This document shows, piece after piece, positions 56,418 to 63,738 of a stretch of DNA of 64,000 nucleotides. Within the stretch, counting starts at the first letter, position 1. Every line of letters begins with the position of its first letter. The translations under genes were made by a program, and so were the position numbers. Source of the stretch: Pseudomonas sp. A-RE-19 (lineage in GTDB: Bacteria; Pseudomonadota; Gammaproteobacteria; Pseudomonadales; Pseudomonadaceae); assembly GCF_019956555.1 (NCBI RefSeq), contig NZ_JAHBDQ010000024.1, positions 1-64,000 on the forward strand. The letters run 5' to 3'. The notes under the pieces were generated by a model. The model made no database searches. It saw only the letters and a list, made by a program, of their open reading frames with translations, and was not told the origin of the DNA.

Positions 56418-56603
56418 GGCCGATTCTGTTGAAAAAGTCGGTTCTTCCAGACCGTCCACATACTGACCGCTGAAAATGCGTTTTTTGCGCGCCGCTACGC
56501 GAAATCTGAGCCCGGAATCCCCTGCTCAATGTAAAGATTTCTATCTCAAGCGCGTACTTTTCTACCGTGGAAACCATGGCCGACTTTTTCAACAGAATCG
56601 GCC
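56418..56603 (-). mobile_element. MITE-like element, copy A
   Basis: A 186-bp element with perfect 24-bp terminal inverted repeats (left 56418-56441, right 56580-56603; core GATTCTGTTGAAAAAGTCGG). The interior, read on the minus strand, aligns with copy B at 60512-60696 (shared TGGTTTCCACGG, GAAAAGTACGCGC, GAGAT.GAAATC). No transposase is encoded, so it is a non-autonomous element. Confidence 0.82.
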
Positions 56604-56696
56604 AAGAGCGGCCTTTCAATCCGACGCGCAACTACCGGCCAAGAGTGACCACTCGATCTACTTTTCGGGCACCGTAAAGCCGGGCAAAAACGAGCT

Positions 56697-56942
56697 ATGA
56701 ATATGAAGCATGAACTTTGGCTGGAACCCGATGGTTGCCAGACTTTCTGCCTGGCAGGTGTTCACGGTGATGACGCGCGCAATCTTCTTTCAGCAAACTC
56801 CAAGCTGATCTGGACGGTCGAAGCTGACAGTCACTTCGAAGCGATGACCAAATACTATTCCTTCATGGCATGGGGTGAATACCAGACAGACTTCCCCGAA
56901 CAAGACCAAATATCCTACGCAGAGCTGGGATGGGGTGAGTAA
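56697..56942 (+). CDS. Small hypothetical protein, immunity-like
   Basis: An 81-residue acidic protein (MNMKHELWLEPDGCQTFCLA, HFEAMTKYYSFMAWGEY, ending YAELGWGE). I have a general memory of similar proteins as stand-alone small genes near polymorphic-toxin cargo, but no function can be assigned. It follows MITE copy A by about 90 bases. Ribosome site weak. Confidence 0.62.
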   Translation: MNMKHELWLEPDGCQTFCLAGVHGDDARNLLSANSKLIWTVEADSHFEAMTKYYSFMAWGEYQTDFPEQDQISYAELGWGE

Positions 56943-57041
56943 CGGGTGCCAAGTGAGAGGATAAGCTGGCCTGCGTTTTGAGCTCCACCCACCGTCCGCA
57001 TTGGTCTCTGCCGTTCTCTGCCTATCGCGAATGACCGGTTT

Positions 57042-57080
57042 GGGTTGTGGATTCAACCGGTCGATGCAACAGATTGGCTA
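57042..57080 (+). mobile_element. Solo IS30 left-end remnant
   Basis: About 39 bases match the left end of the IS30 at 7420 with one difference: GGTTGTGGATTCAACCGGTC, then GATGCAACAGATTGGCTAA. No transposase follows. It is a fragment from a former insertion, or the scar of a deletion. Confidence 0.8.
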
Positions 57081-57119
57081 AGGAGCTAACACGTCAATGA
57101 ATCGATTGCGCCGGATGGT

Positions 57120-57560
57120 TTACTCGGGAATTCCGGTCACCGTATGCACTACCCGCATTGCACAAGGAGGTCGGGCCCCTTCCGGGTCCAACTGTTCGCA
57201 TTTCTTCAGCAGCGGATAGGCATCGGCAAACTTCATGGCCGCCACCTGCTCAGCGTGCTGCTGCGAAACAAAGCAGTGTTCGAACCGATAGGCCGCATAC
57301 ACCTCGGGCAGCAGAGCCGGATGATCGTAAACCTCGTCGACGATATTGTTTAGCAGCTGGGACATCTGCCCGTTGAGCCCTGGCGACATCCTGGTGAGCA
57401 GATCGTTCTTAGCGACACCCGCGTGTCTAGCCTCGATGACCTGCTTCGATGCCCCGATGGACGCCTGCATCCCCTCTGGGAACGGACAACTAGACGCCCC
57501 CAATGCCGAGACCGAAGCCATACAACTCAGTAAAGTGAAAACAGCGGCCATCCTTGTCAT
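57120..57560 (-). CDS. Exported hypothetical protein with paired cysteines
   Basis: A 146-residue protein with a signal peptide (MTRMAAVFTLLSCMASVSALG ASSC). Mature Cys residues near 24, 98, 121 and 131 could form two disulfides. Not recognised. It reads opposite to the previous gene, so it is its own unit. Periplasmic location is the only inference. Confidence 0.65.
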   Translation of the reverse strand: MTRMAAVFTLLSCMASVSALGASSCPFPEGMQASIGASKQVIEARHAGVAKNDLLTRMSPGLNGQMSQLLNNIVDEVYDHPALLPEVYAAYRFEHCFVSQQHAEQVAAMKFADAYPLLKKCEQLDPEGARPPCAMRVVHTVTGIPE

Positions 57561-57682
57561 GGAACTCCCTCGTTTAAAGTCGCCATTGTCGAAAAGACGT
57601 TGCGGATCTTAACCGATGCCAGCTCAGACCGCTGCTATGGGTCGGATAGCGACGGTCAAGCATCGACCGCCACTATGGATGG

Positions 57683-58303
57683 TCAGACTTCCGTTTGTTC
57701 CGCCATTTCCAGGGCATCATCGACCTCGATTCCCAAGTATCTAACGGTGCTTTCAAGCTTCGTGTGCCCAAGCAGAAGCTGGATAGCTCTCAGGTTCTTC
57801 GTCCTGCGATAGATCAACGATGCTTTGGTTCGCCGTAGTGTGTGAGTACCGTACATGGTTGGGTCCAGGCCAATGGCTGTCACCCACGCTTTGACTATTC
57901 GAGCGTATTGCCTGGTGGAAAGATGGTCTGAAGCGTGCAATCGGGTTGGAAACAAGAAGTCCTCGCTGCGGAGATGCGCCTGATGCATCCACGCCTCCAA
58001 AACCGTTCGAGTTTGCTCAGTGATTTCAAATTGCACTGGGTGCTGAGTTTTCTGCTGCATCACGATGGCACGCGACGATACATGCTCCCCATGGGCGATG
58101 TCTCGAACTCTCAGCTTGGTTAAATCACTGGCACGCAGTTTGCTGTCGATGGCCAAGTTGAAGAGCGCCAAATCACGTGTCTTCTCCGCGAGCTGGAGTC
58201 TGACCCGAATAGCCCAGATATCTCTGACTCGGAGCGGGGCTTTCTGCCCCACAAGCTTTCCCTTGTTCCAAGGCTGATGGCTGTATCTAGCAATAGTGTT
58301 CAT
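57683..58303 (-). CDS. Small tyrosine recombinase (FimB/XerC-like)
   Basis: A 206-residue recombinase consisting almost only of the catalytic domain: Arg in DSKLRASDLTKLRV, His/Arg in YGTHTLRRTKASL, LLLGHTKLESTVRYLGIEVD with His and the nucleophile Tyr. Size is close to FimB/FimE-type switches. It may act on a local invertible or excisable segment. Third tyrosine recombinase in the island. Confidence 0.88.
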   Translation of the reverse strand: MNTIARYSHQPWNKGKLVGQKAPLRVRDIWAIRVRLQLAEKTRDLALFNLAIDSKLRASDLTKLRVRDIAHGEHVSSRAIVMQQKTQHPVQFEITEQTRTVLEAWMHQAHLRSEDFLFPTRLHASDHLSTRQYARIVKAWVTAIGLDPTMYGTHTLRRTKASLIYRRTKNLRAIQLLLGHTKLESTVRYLGIEVDDALEMAEQTEV

Positions 58304-58418
58304 GGCTCGTCCTCCACGTTGAGGGAGGACAAGGGTGAATCAGTCACAACGAGTGATGGTCGCTATCGACCCCAAGCGGACGGTTCGCAGAAAGTGTAAA
58401 GCGAATGTTGCGCGCTTT

Positions 58419-58625
58419 TTACTGGGGCACTAGCTCCGACCACAAAATGCTGCGCCCGATTCCCCTCATTAGCGTTCCGTAGTCTTCAAACTTACCGACG
58501 TTGACTTCCTCTTGGCTTTTCCATGTCGCTTCACACTCCTCGCAGACCCACAGCAAGATATTCGTAGAACGGATACGCATAGCTTGGACTGAACCTTGAC
58601 CGCACCTTTTGCACTCAACCGGCAT
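58419..58625 (-). CDS. Small zinc-ribbon protein
   Basis: A 68-residue protein with two CxxC pairs (MPVECKRCGQG; LLWVCEECEATW) spaced as a zinc ribbon. Function unknown. It reads in the same direction as the DUF7079-like gene 100 bases upstream. Confidence 0.62.
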   Translation of the reverse strand: MPVECKRCGQGSVQAMRIRSTNILLWVCEECEATWKSQEEVNVGKFEDYGTLMRGIGRSILWSELVPQ

Positions 58626-58728
58626 TCTAATAATCTCGAGTTATTTTCTGACGCAAACCAGGCCGACGTGTCCGCCTTTGGCCGATAGGAGCATGTCGCC
58701 ACCGGGAGCATTGATCGTAAGTGGGTTT

Positions 58729-59079
58729 TCAGGCATACACCGGAGGGAGTCGGTTTGCCACTTGCCCCCAGCATCTACTGATTTCCTTGATAATGCCGCT
58801 GTCACCCATCTTGGTCGCAAAGGTATCGCATACCGAGAGATGCTCTAACAGCCAATCATCCGTCCATCCCGCCCATTCACCAGCAATGGATCTAAGGTTT
58901 CCTTCAAGCACCGGGAAAACTTCGCCCCACAGGATGCTGTGAATTTCTTGGGGTGAATAGCCTGTTTCGAGGACTACGCGAGCGACATAGTCAAAGGTTG
59001 CGTCAGTGATCTCGGTATCGAGGAAAAACTCTGAAAGTGCTTGCCAGATCTTCAGGCGGTTTGCGTCGACAGCTTCCAT
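58729..59079 (-). CDS. DUF7079-like protein
   Basis: A 116-residue acidic helical protein (LSEFFLDTEITDATFDYVAR, VVLETGYSPQEIHSILWGEV, AGEWAGWTDDWL). I recall this pattern as a conserved domain of unknown function (DUF7079) frequent in Pseudomonas accessory regions. It is compatible with an immunity role but not proved. Confidence 0.65.
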   Translation of the reverse strand: MEAVDANRLKIWQALSEFFLDTEITDATFDYVARVVLETGYSPQEIHSILWGEVFPVLEGNLRSIAGEWAGWTDDWLLEHLSVCDTFATKMGDSGIIKEISRCWGQVANRLPPVYA

Positions 59080-59216
59080 GCACTATCCCGAAACTTGAAT
59101 GGCGCCAAGCGGCCGATGGATAGAGTAGCTTACGGAGGTTCAGACGGATAGCCGCTGGAGGCAGGGCCGTTTTCGCCCCAAGGCTGACCCTGCTCTCGCG
59201 AAACGCGGGGTCGGAG

Positions 59217-59426
59217 TTATCTGATTTGGAACAGGCGGGAGATCGCGGTTATGGCCTTGTCTCCGTCAGTTTCATAGAGACCGAACAGGCGCGTTTGGTC
59301 ACTCAGACGATGAAGCCGAAAATGGTTATAGAACGCTTGGCCTAAGCGCTGATTATCGAATGTTCCGCGTTCCCAAAGAGTTAAAAACTCTTGATACGCA
59401 ACGCGCTCAATTTCCAGTCTCGGCAT
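59217..59426 (-). CDS. Small hypothetical protein
   Basis: 69 residues from ATG 59426 (MPRLEIERVAYQEFLTLWER), behind GGAA; ATG 59447 would add seven residues. Sequence is rich in Arg and aromatic residues, with no family recognised. Reads leftward like its two neighbours. Confidence 0.5.
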   Translation of the reverse strand: MPRLEIERVAYQEFLTLWERGTFDNQRLGQAFYNHFRLHRLSDQTRLFGLYETDGDKAITAISRLFQIR

Positions 59427-59644
59427 GCTTTCCATATACACATCCATTTATGTCAGCGATGACCGAATCCTACTGACGCCGGACAGATGCGGCAATGCGC
59501 GTTTGGGGGCGATTTTTAATCATCCGAGCTGGCTTTGGAGTTTTTACACACTCTGGGCCAGTAGCTGTCGGTCGATTTCGCTATTCATCAATCTCCCGAG
59601 CGTGCGAAATTACCAGCTCTTCAATTTCTCTCAAAGGCAGCCTC

Positions 59645-59914
59645 ATGACCTCCACCCTGGCAGTGTCGGATATTTTAGGTCCATGGAGTGGCGATACCCC
59701 CACAGGACTCATTCAGCGTTGCAGGGAGGCATGGGACACACCTCTAGAGAGTTTGAATGATCTTATGGTCGCTACTTTTTTGAATCAGAATATCGCGACG
59801 GAACACTTGCTGATTGAGGCGAAGCGCCGCATGAAAGACCAGGAACGAGATGAAACCGAGTACTTCGACGGCCAGCTTCTCGAAGCTATCGAGCGCTTGC
59901 AATCCGGGGAGTAA
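59645..59914 (+). CDS. Small acidic hypothetical protein
   Basis: An 89-residue protein (MTSTLAVSDILGPWSGDTPT, DLMVATFLNQNIATEHLLIE, ending in an acidic helix). AAAGG precedes ATG 59645. Not recognised. Divergent from the 59217 gene. Size and acidity are like many immunity proteins. Confidence 0.6.
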   Translation: MTSTLAVSDILGPWSGDTPTGLIQRCREAWDTPLESLNDLMVATFLNQNIATEHLLIEAKRRMKDQERDETEYFDGQLLEAIERLQSGE

Positions 59915-60133
59915 TTCATCCCGACAATTTGTTGCGCTCGACATGGACTATCTATATTGGGTCGCTTTCTGTCTCGCGCGACTGGGAGAGAACGTCGATA
60001 GCAGCCCTTGTTGTCAGGCAATAATCGGCCAGAACGGACACATTCCTTTTATTCCCAGAAGCTACGCTGTGAGCACGTCAACGTATCCGAACCTGAGCTT
60101 CGGATCTCCGGAACAGTTTGGAGCTAACCCACT

Positions 60134-60457
60134 TTGAATGTGTTGTTCATCTGCGGCAAAAACCGCCTAGGTAGTCCGACCGCCGAGCAATTTTTTGCTG
60201 ATTGGTCGGGAGTTGAGACAGCATCGGCTGGTGTCAATAACGATGCGGATGTTCCTGTAAGCCAGGAGCTTCTAGGGTGGGCCGATCTCATTTTTGTTAT
60301 GGAGCAAATCCATCGAAAGAAACTGACTGCTCGCTTCACCTCGGAGTTGGCGAATAAACGTATCATCTGTCTGAATATTTCGGATGATTACGAATACATG
60401 GCACCTGCTTTGATCAAGCTGCTGGAAGCGAGAGTCGGGCGTTATTTATCCTCCTGA
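60134..60457 (+). CDS. Low-molecular-weight protein tyrosine phosphatase-like protein, altered P-loop
   Basis: A 107-residue protein starting at TTG 60134 (MNVLFICGKNRLGSPTAEQF). It resembles LMW-PTP enzymes (P-loop Cx5R, later acidic DD as in LNISDDYEYM). The Cys is kept, but the Arg six residues later that binds phosphate is Gly (GGT; a single-base change from CGT). Activity is therefore doubtful. It is shorter than classical 150-residue enzymes, as in small accessory members. Confidence 0.68.
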   Translation: MNVLFICGKNRLGSPTAEQFFADWSGVETASAGVNNDADVPVSQELLGWADLIFVMEQIHRKKLTARFTSELANKRIICLNISDDYEYMAPALIKLLEARVGRYLSS

Positions 60458-60511
60458 TGTTATGTCCGCCTGTGGGCCGTCTCCACCTGATCAGTCGACT
60501 GACCGCTCTCA
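60458..60511. other. Gap before MITE copy B
   Basis: About 50 bases with no gene or signal seen. Confidence 0.4.
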
Positions 60512-60696
60512 GCCGATTCTGTTGAAAAAGTCCGGCTTGGTTTCCACGGCAGAAAAGTACGCGCCTGAGATTGAAATCCTTGCTTTCAGCAGAGGCTTCC
60601 GGAATCGGATTTTACGTAGCAGCGTGCAAAAGAGGTGTTTTCACCCACCAGTATTCGAACATTTTGGGGAAACCGACTTTTTCAACAGAATCGGCC
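60512..60696 (+). mobile_element. MITE-like element, copy B
   Basis: A 185-bp element with near-perfect 24-bp inverted ends (60512-60535, 60673-60696; core GATTCTGTTGAAAAAGT). The interior is homologous to copy A but in the opposite orientation. No coding capacity. Confidence 0.82.
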
Positions 60697-61005
60697 GATT
60701 ACAGTCAGTCACGAAGGGCCGCTCTCTGCCGATCATGATTACAGTGGCTCTTATGGCGTGCTATACGACTTATGTACAGAGATACCAAATACCACCGACT
60801 CCGCCTTGATTAGGTCAGCATCGAAAATCTGCTCAGCAATTGAAGCACCACGCCTAATCAGTACGGAAATACTCCCTTCGGTTCGCAGGGTGGCAAGGTC
60901 ACATACTTGATGGACCTAGCCGTCTTGGTACACAATGCGGTGTCGCCGCCCTATCAGTGGTGGCCTTATCCGTTGAAAACCAATTGGTTGGATGCCACCT
61001 GTTCA
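60697..61005. other. Right end of island, no gene seen
   Basis: About 310 bases between MITE copy B and attR. Open frames here lack ribosome sites or family motifs. May be decayed sequence. Confidence 0.4.
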
Positions 61006-61022
61006 TCCCTTCACCCGCTCCA
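61006..61022 (+). repeat. attR of genomic island
   Basis: Exact copy of the last 17 bases of tRNA-Gly (TCCCTTCACCCGCTCCA). Confidence 0.88.
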
Positions 61023-61068
61023 ATCGAATTTTTGTCTCACGTCAGTTTTTGACGGGGGATGCAGGAAT

Positions 61069-61099
61069 AAAAAAACCGGCCTCGATGGCCGGTTTTTTT
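61069..61099. terminator. Rho-independent terminator beyond attR
   Basis: AAAAACCGGCC TCGAT GGCCGGTTTTT; probably the original tRNA-Gly terminator displaced by the island. Confidence 0.9.
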
Positions 61100-61397
61100 G
61101 TGTCTGGGGTTTTGGGGGCTTGCAGTGCCCGCTTTGAATGTCTGACTCCTGTTTCCGCCCTCGTTGAGCGAATTGACTAATGGCACTTCGACACAGAATT
61201 CGTCGGACTGCGCCAAACCCTGATGCCACCTCTCAGACCTTGACGTCGACCGACCGGCATGCTAGCGAATGCTATACTTCCTACGAATTGCATGAAGCGT
61301 GCAACGTTCCCCACGGACACAGATACCGACTGCAAATCTCAGTTAACGGCTGCACGACAGAGGAGGTCTACAGCCAACGCGAGATGGGAGGTGTGGC
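61100..61397. other. Leader of membrane-protein gene
   Basis: About 300 bases with no convincing gene; a frame at 61180-61401 ends at the next start and has no support. GGAGG lies before ATG 61398. Confidence 0.4.
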
Positions 61398-61958
61398 ATG
61401 AATCGACACTATTACATCAGTGACAATCTCGACGATCTCGAAGCCGTTGAAAATGAACTGGAAGCCAACGGCATCAATACCGAACAAATTCATGTGCTCA
61501 GTGAAAAAGTTGCTGATGTTGAAGAACATCACCTCCACGAGGTCAACTCGTTAATGAAACAGGATGTTGTTCATTCTGGCGAGATTGGTGCGGTGGTCGG
61601 CGTGCCACTCGCGGCGCTGGTCCTTGGCGGCGCCTATTGGCTGGGCTGGACCGAATCCGCCGCTGGCTGGATGCCTTTTATCTTTCTGGCCATTGTTATA
61701 TTCGGCTTCTGCATCTGGGAAGGCGGCTTTTTTGGTATCCAGGTACCGAACGCTCACTTCCGCAGTTTTAAACAGATGGTAGAAGATGGAAAACACATCT
61801 TCTTCGTGGATGTTGAACCGGATCAGGAACCGGTATTGGACCGGGTAATCGAACATCATCCAAAGCTGACGATCGCCGGTACGGGAACGGCAGCCCCCCA
61901 CTGGACAGTAGCCTGGCAGCACAAATGGCATCAGTTCAAGCGAGTGATATCGGGTTAG
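61398..61958 (+). CDS. Conserved two-TM membrane protein
   Basis: A 186-residue protein: an N-terminal cytoplasmic domain (MNRHYYISDNLDDLEAVENE, HVLSEKVADVEEHHLHEV), two adjacent membrane helices (IGAVVGVPLAALVLGGAYWL; WMPFIFLAIVIFGFCIW), and a C-terminal domain with His residues (VDVEPDQEPVLDRVIEHHP). Databases often label relatives as magnesium transporters or NAD/FAD enzymes without proof. Convergent with the oxidase cluster. Confidence 0.75.
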   Translation: MNRHYYISDNLDDLEAVENELEANGINTEQIHVLSEKVADVEEHHLHEVNSLMKQDVVHSGEIGAVVGVPLAALVLGGAYWLGWTESAAGWMPFIFLAIVIFGFCIWEGGFFGIQVPNAHFRSFKQMVEDGKHIFFVDVEPDQEPVLDRVIEHHPKLTIAGTGTAAPHWTVAWQHKWHQFKRVISG

Positions 61959-61988
61959 CCCCTGTCGACTCAGGTCACCGGAAGCTGC

Positions 61989-62312
61989 TTATTGGCCTTG
62001 GCCGAAGAAAATGACCCGGCTGAGGAAAACATAGTCCGCCTCGGTGGCCATGAGTCCGACGAGCACCAGCAAACACAAAGGTGGCACCAATATGGCGTAG
62101 ACCATGGCCAACCGTTCCCAGGCCATATGCATGAAGATGGAGACAATCAAACCTGCCTTCAACAACATGAAAGTGATAATCAGGGACCACCGAAGGTAGC
62201 CATGGAAATGGAAATAGTCGACAAGGTACGACATCGTGCTGAGGACGAATAACAGCCCCCAAATTTTAAGGTACAAACTGATTGGATGTTGCTGACCCTG
62301 AGCATGTGCCAT
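61989..62312 (-). CDS. Cytochrome c oxidase subunit IV-type protein
   Basis: A 107-residue protein with three hydrophobic segments (KIWGLLFVLSTMSYLVDYF; WSLIITFMLLKAGLIVSIFM; AMVYAILVPPLCLLVLVGLM), like the prokaryotic COX4/CyoD-type small subunit. ATG 62312 (MAHAQGQQHPISLYLKIWG) is preferred to the longer start. Last gene of the oxidase operon; overlap with the previous gene is avoided by this start. Confidence 0.85.
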   Translation of the reverse strand: MAHAQGQQHPISLYLKIWGLLFVLSTMSYLVDYFHFHGYLRWSLIITFMLLKAGLIVSIFMHMAWERLAMVYAILVPPLCLLVLVGLMATEADYVFLSRVIFFGQGQ

Positions 62313-62325
62313 CACCTGTGCTCCT

Positions 62326-63039
62326 CTACCATAAATAGAAGAAAGCAAAAATAAACACCCACACCAAATCCACGAAGTGCCAGTAAAGCCCGGCTATCTC
62401 GACGTTCTGATAGTTTCCGGAGCGCTCATAATCGCCCCGCATTACTTTCAACGCCACAATGCTGAGGTAGATGGCGCCGATTGACACATGCAATCCGTGG
62501 AAACCGGTAATCATGAAAAAGCTGGCACCAAATTGCGCCGCCCCCATGGGATTCCCCCAGGGACGCACCCCTTCTGCAATGAGCTTGCTCCATTCAAATG
62601 CCTGCATGCTGACGAAGGTCACACCCAAGGCAGCGGTCACCAGCATCAGGGCTGTGGTTTTCGCGCGATCACGGCGATAGGCGAAATTAACGGCCATGGC
62701 CATGGTGCCACTGCTGCTGATCAGCACAAAGGTCATGATGGCGATCAGAATAAGTGGGATTTCTCTACCGCCGATCGTCAATGCGAACACTTCACTGGGG
62801 TTCGGCCAGGCGGTGGTGATGGTCATGCGTACCGACATGTAGCCGGTTAAAAAACAGGTGAATATAAACGTATCGCTGAGCAGGAATATCCACATCATCG
62901 CCTTGCCCCAGGGGACCTGCTTGAAGGCCTCTCTATCCGAGGACCAGTCGCTGGCGATGCCCTGCCATCCCGGTGCAGGCGGCAAGTCTGGTGGATTGGA
63001 TGAACTGGACTCGCTTGGGGCAAGTGGGTGCGATGCCAT
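62326..63039 (-). CDS. Cytochrome c oxidase subunit III family protein (1)
   Basis: A 237-residue protein with five to six membrane segments. WGKAMMWIFLLSDTFIFTCF and GFHGLHVSIGAIYL plus GLYWHFVDLVWVFIFAFFYLW are subunit III signatures. It comes 6 bp after another subunit III-like gene. Confidence 0.92.
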   Translation of the reverse strand: MASHPLAPSESSSSNPPDLPPAPGWQGIASDWSSDREAFKQVPWGKAMMWIFLLSDTFIFTCFLTGYMSVRMTITTAWPNPSEVFALTIGGREIPLILIAIMTFVLISSSGTMAMAVNFAYRRDRAKTTALMLVTAALGVTFVSMQAFEWSKLIAEGVRPWGNPMGAAQFGASFFMITGFHGLHVSIGAIYLSIVALKVMRGDYERSGNYQNVEIAGLYWHFVDLVWVFIFAFFYLW

Positions 63040-63045
63040 GGCTTT

Positions 63046-63738
63046 TCACCTCAGGCCGCAGAGTCTGGCGATGGCTTCATAGGTTTGCGGCGTGCTGGCC
63101 AGCAAAGCGAATAGCACGAACCAAAGACCCAGTAAGTAATGCCAATAGGTGGTACAGAGCTCTATGTTGACGCTGAGTTGCGGCAACGGCACGCGATGCA
63201 GGAATTTAGCGACGATGATGCCCCAGGCTATCAGCCCGCCCAGCAGGTGGAGCCCATGCATGCCGGTCAACAGGTAGAAGAAACTGTTGGCCGGATTGCT
63301 GGCGACAAAGTAGCCCCAGGCGACAAACTGCTGCCAGACCCAGAGTTGCCCCACCAGAAAGGCAATGGCAAATACGCCCCCCAATGCAAAACCAATGACC
63401 GTTGCACCCAGTCGAGCACGCCGGGCGGCCATACGCGCCCCCTGCAGTGCGACGCAACTCAATACCAGAAAAGCCGAATTCAGCCATAGCTGCCAGAGAT
63501 TGGCTAACGGCGCCAAGGGCTCTGTCAGGGGTAGCCAGTCGGTCATTTGTGAACGGGCGATAAAGGCGATCAGGAAAAGAAAGAATAACGAGCTCACCAC
63601 GCCCAGAAACAGACGCAGGCCCACTCTTGCGATTAGGCGTCTATCGGCACCCTCGCTGGCCTGAATACCCCCAGGGTCGCGACTCCAACTGCCGCCGGGA
63701 TCAGCGCCGTCGGCGTTTCTCAATAGCAGCCTTTTCAT
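63046..63738 (-). CDS. Cytochrome c oxidase subunit III family protein (2)
   Basis: A 230-residue protein with a 40-residue polar N-terminus and five or six membrane segments. GMHGLHLLGGLIAWGIIVAK and TYWHYLLGLWFVLFALL are subunit III signatures. ATG 63738 overlaps the stop of the subunit I gene by 4 bp (ATGA). Confidence 0.92.
   Translation of the reverse strand: MKRLLLRNADGADPGGSWSRDPGGIQASEGADRRLIARVGLRLFLGVVSSLFFLFLIAFIARSQMTDWLPLTEPLAPLANLWQLWLNSAFLVLSCVALQGARMAARRARLGATVIGFALGGVFAIAFLVGQLWVWQQFVAWGYFVASNPANSFFYLLTGMHGLHLLGGLIAWGIIVAKFLHRVPLPQLSVNIELCTTYWHYLLGLWFVLFALLASTPQTYEAIARLCGLR

Larger units (their letters stand above)
49817..61022 (+). mobile_element. Genomic island integrated in tRNA-Gly(CCC), about 11.2 kb
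   Basis: Bounded by 17-bp direct repeats of the tRNA end (attL 49817, attR 61006). It encodes an integrase at the tRNA side, a probable replication protein, two DUF6124 genes, two more tyrosine recombinases and a run of small cargo genes. No conjugation genes are visible, so it is at most mobilisable. Housekeeping-type sequence resumes with a strong terminator just beyond attR. Confidence 0.85.

Noticed and set aside
61180-61401. Frame with CNVPHGHRYRLQISVNG, which recalls the CxxxHGH motif of QueD/PTPS enzymes
   Set aside because: Only about 20 residues match, there is no rest of the domain and no good ribosome site; probably chance in the leader of the next gene.
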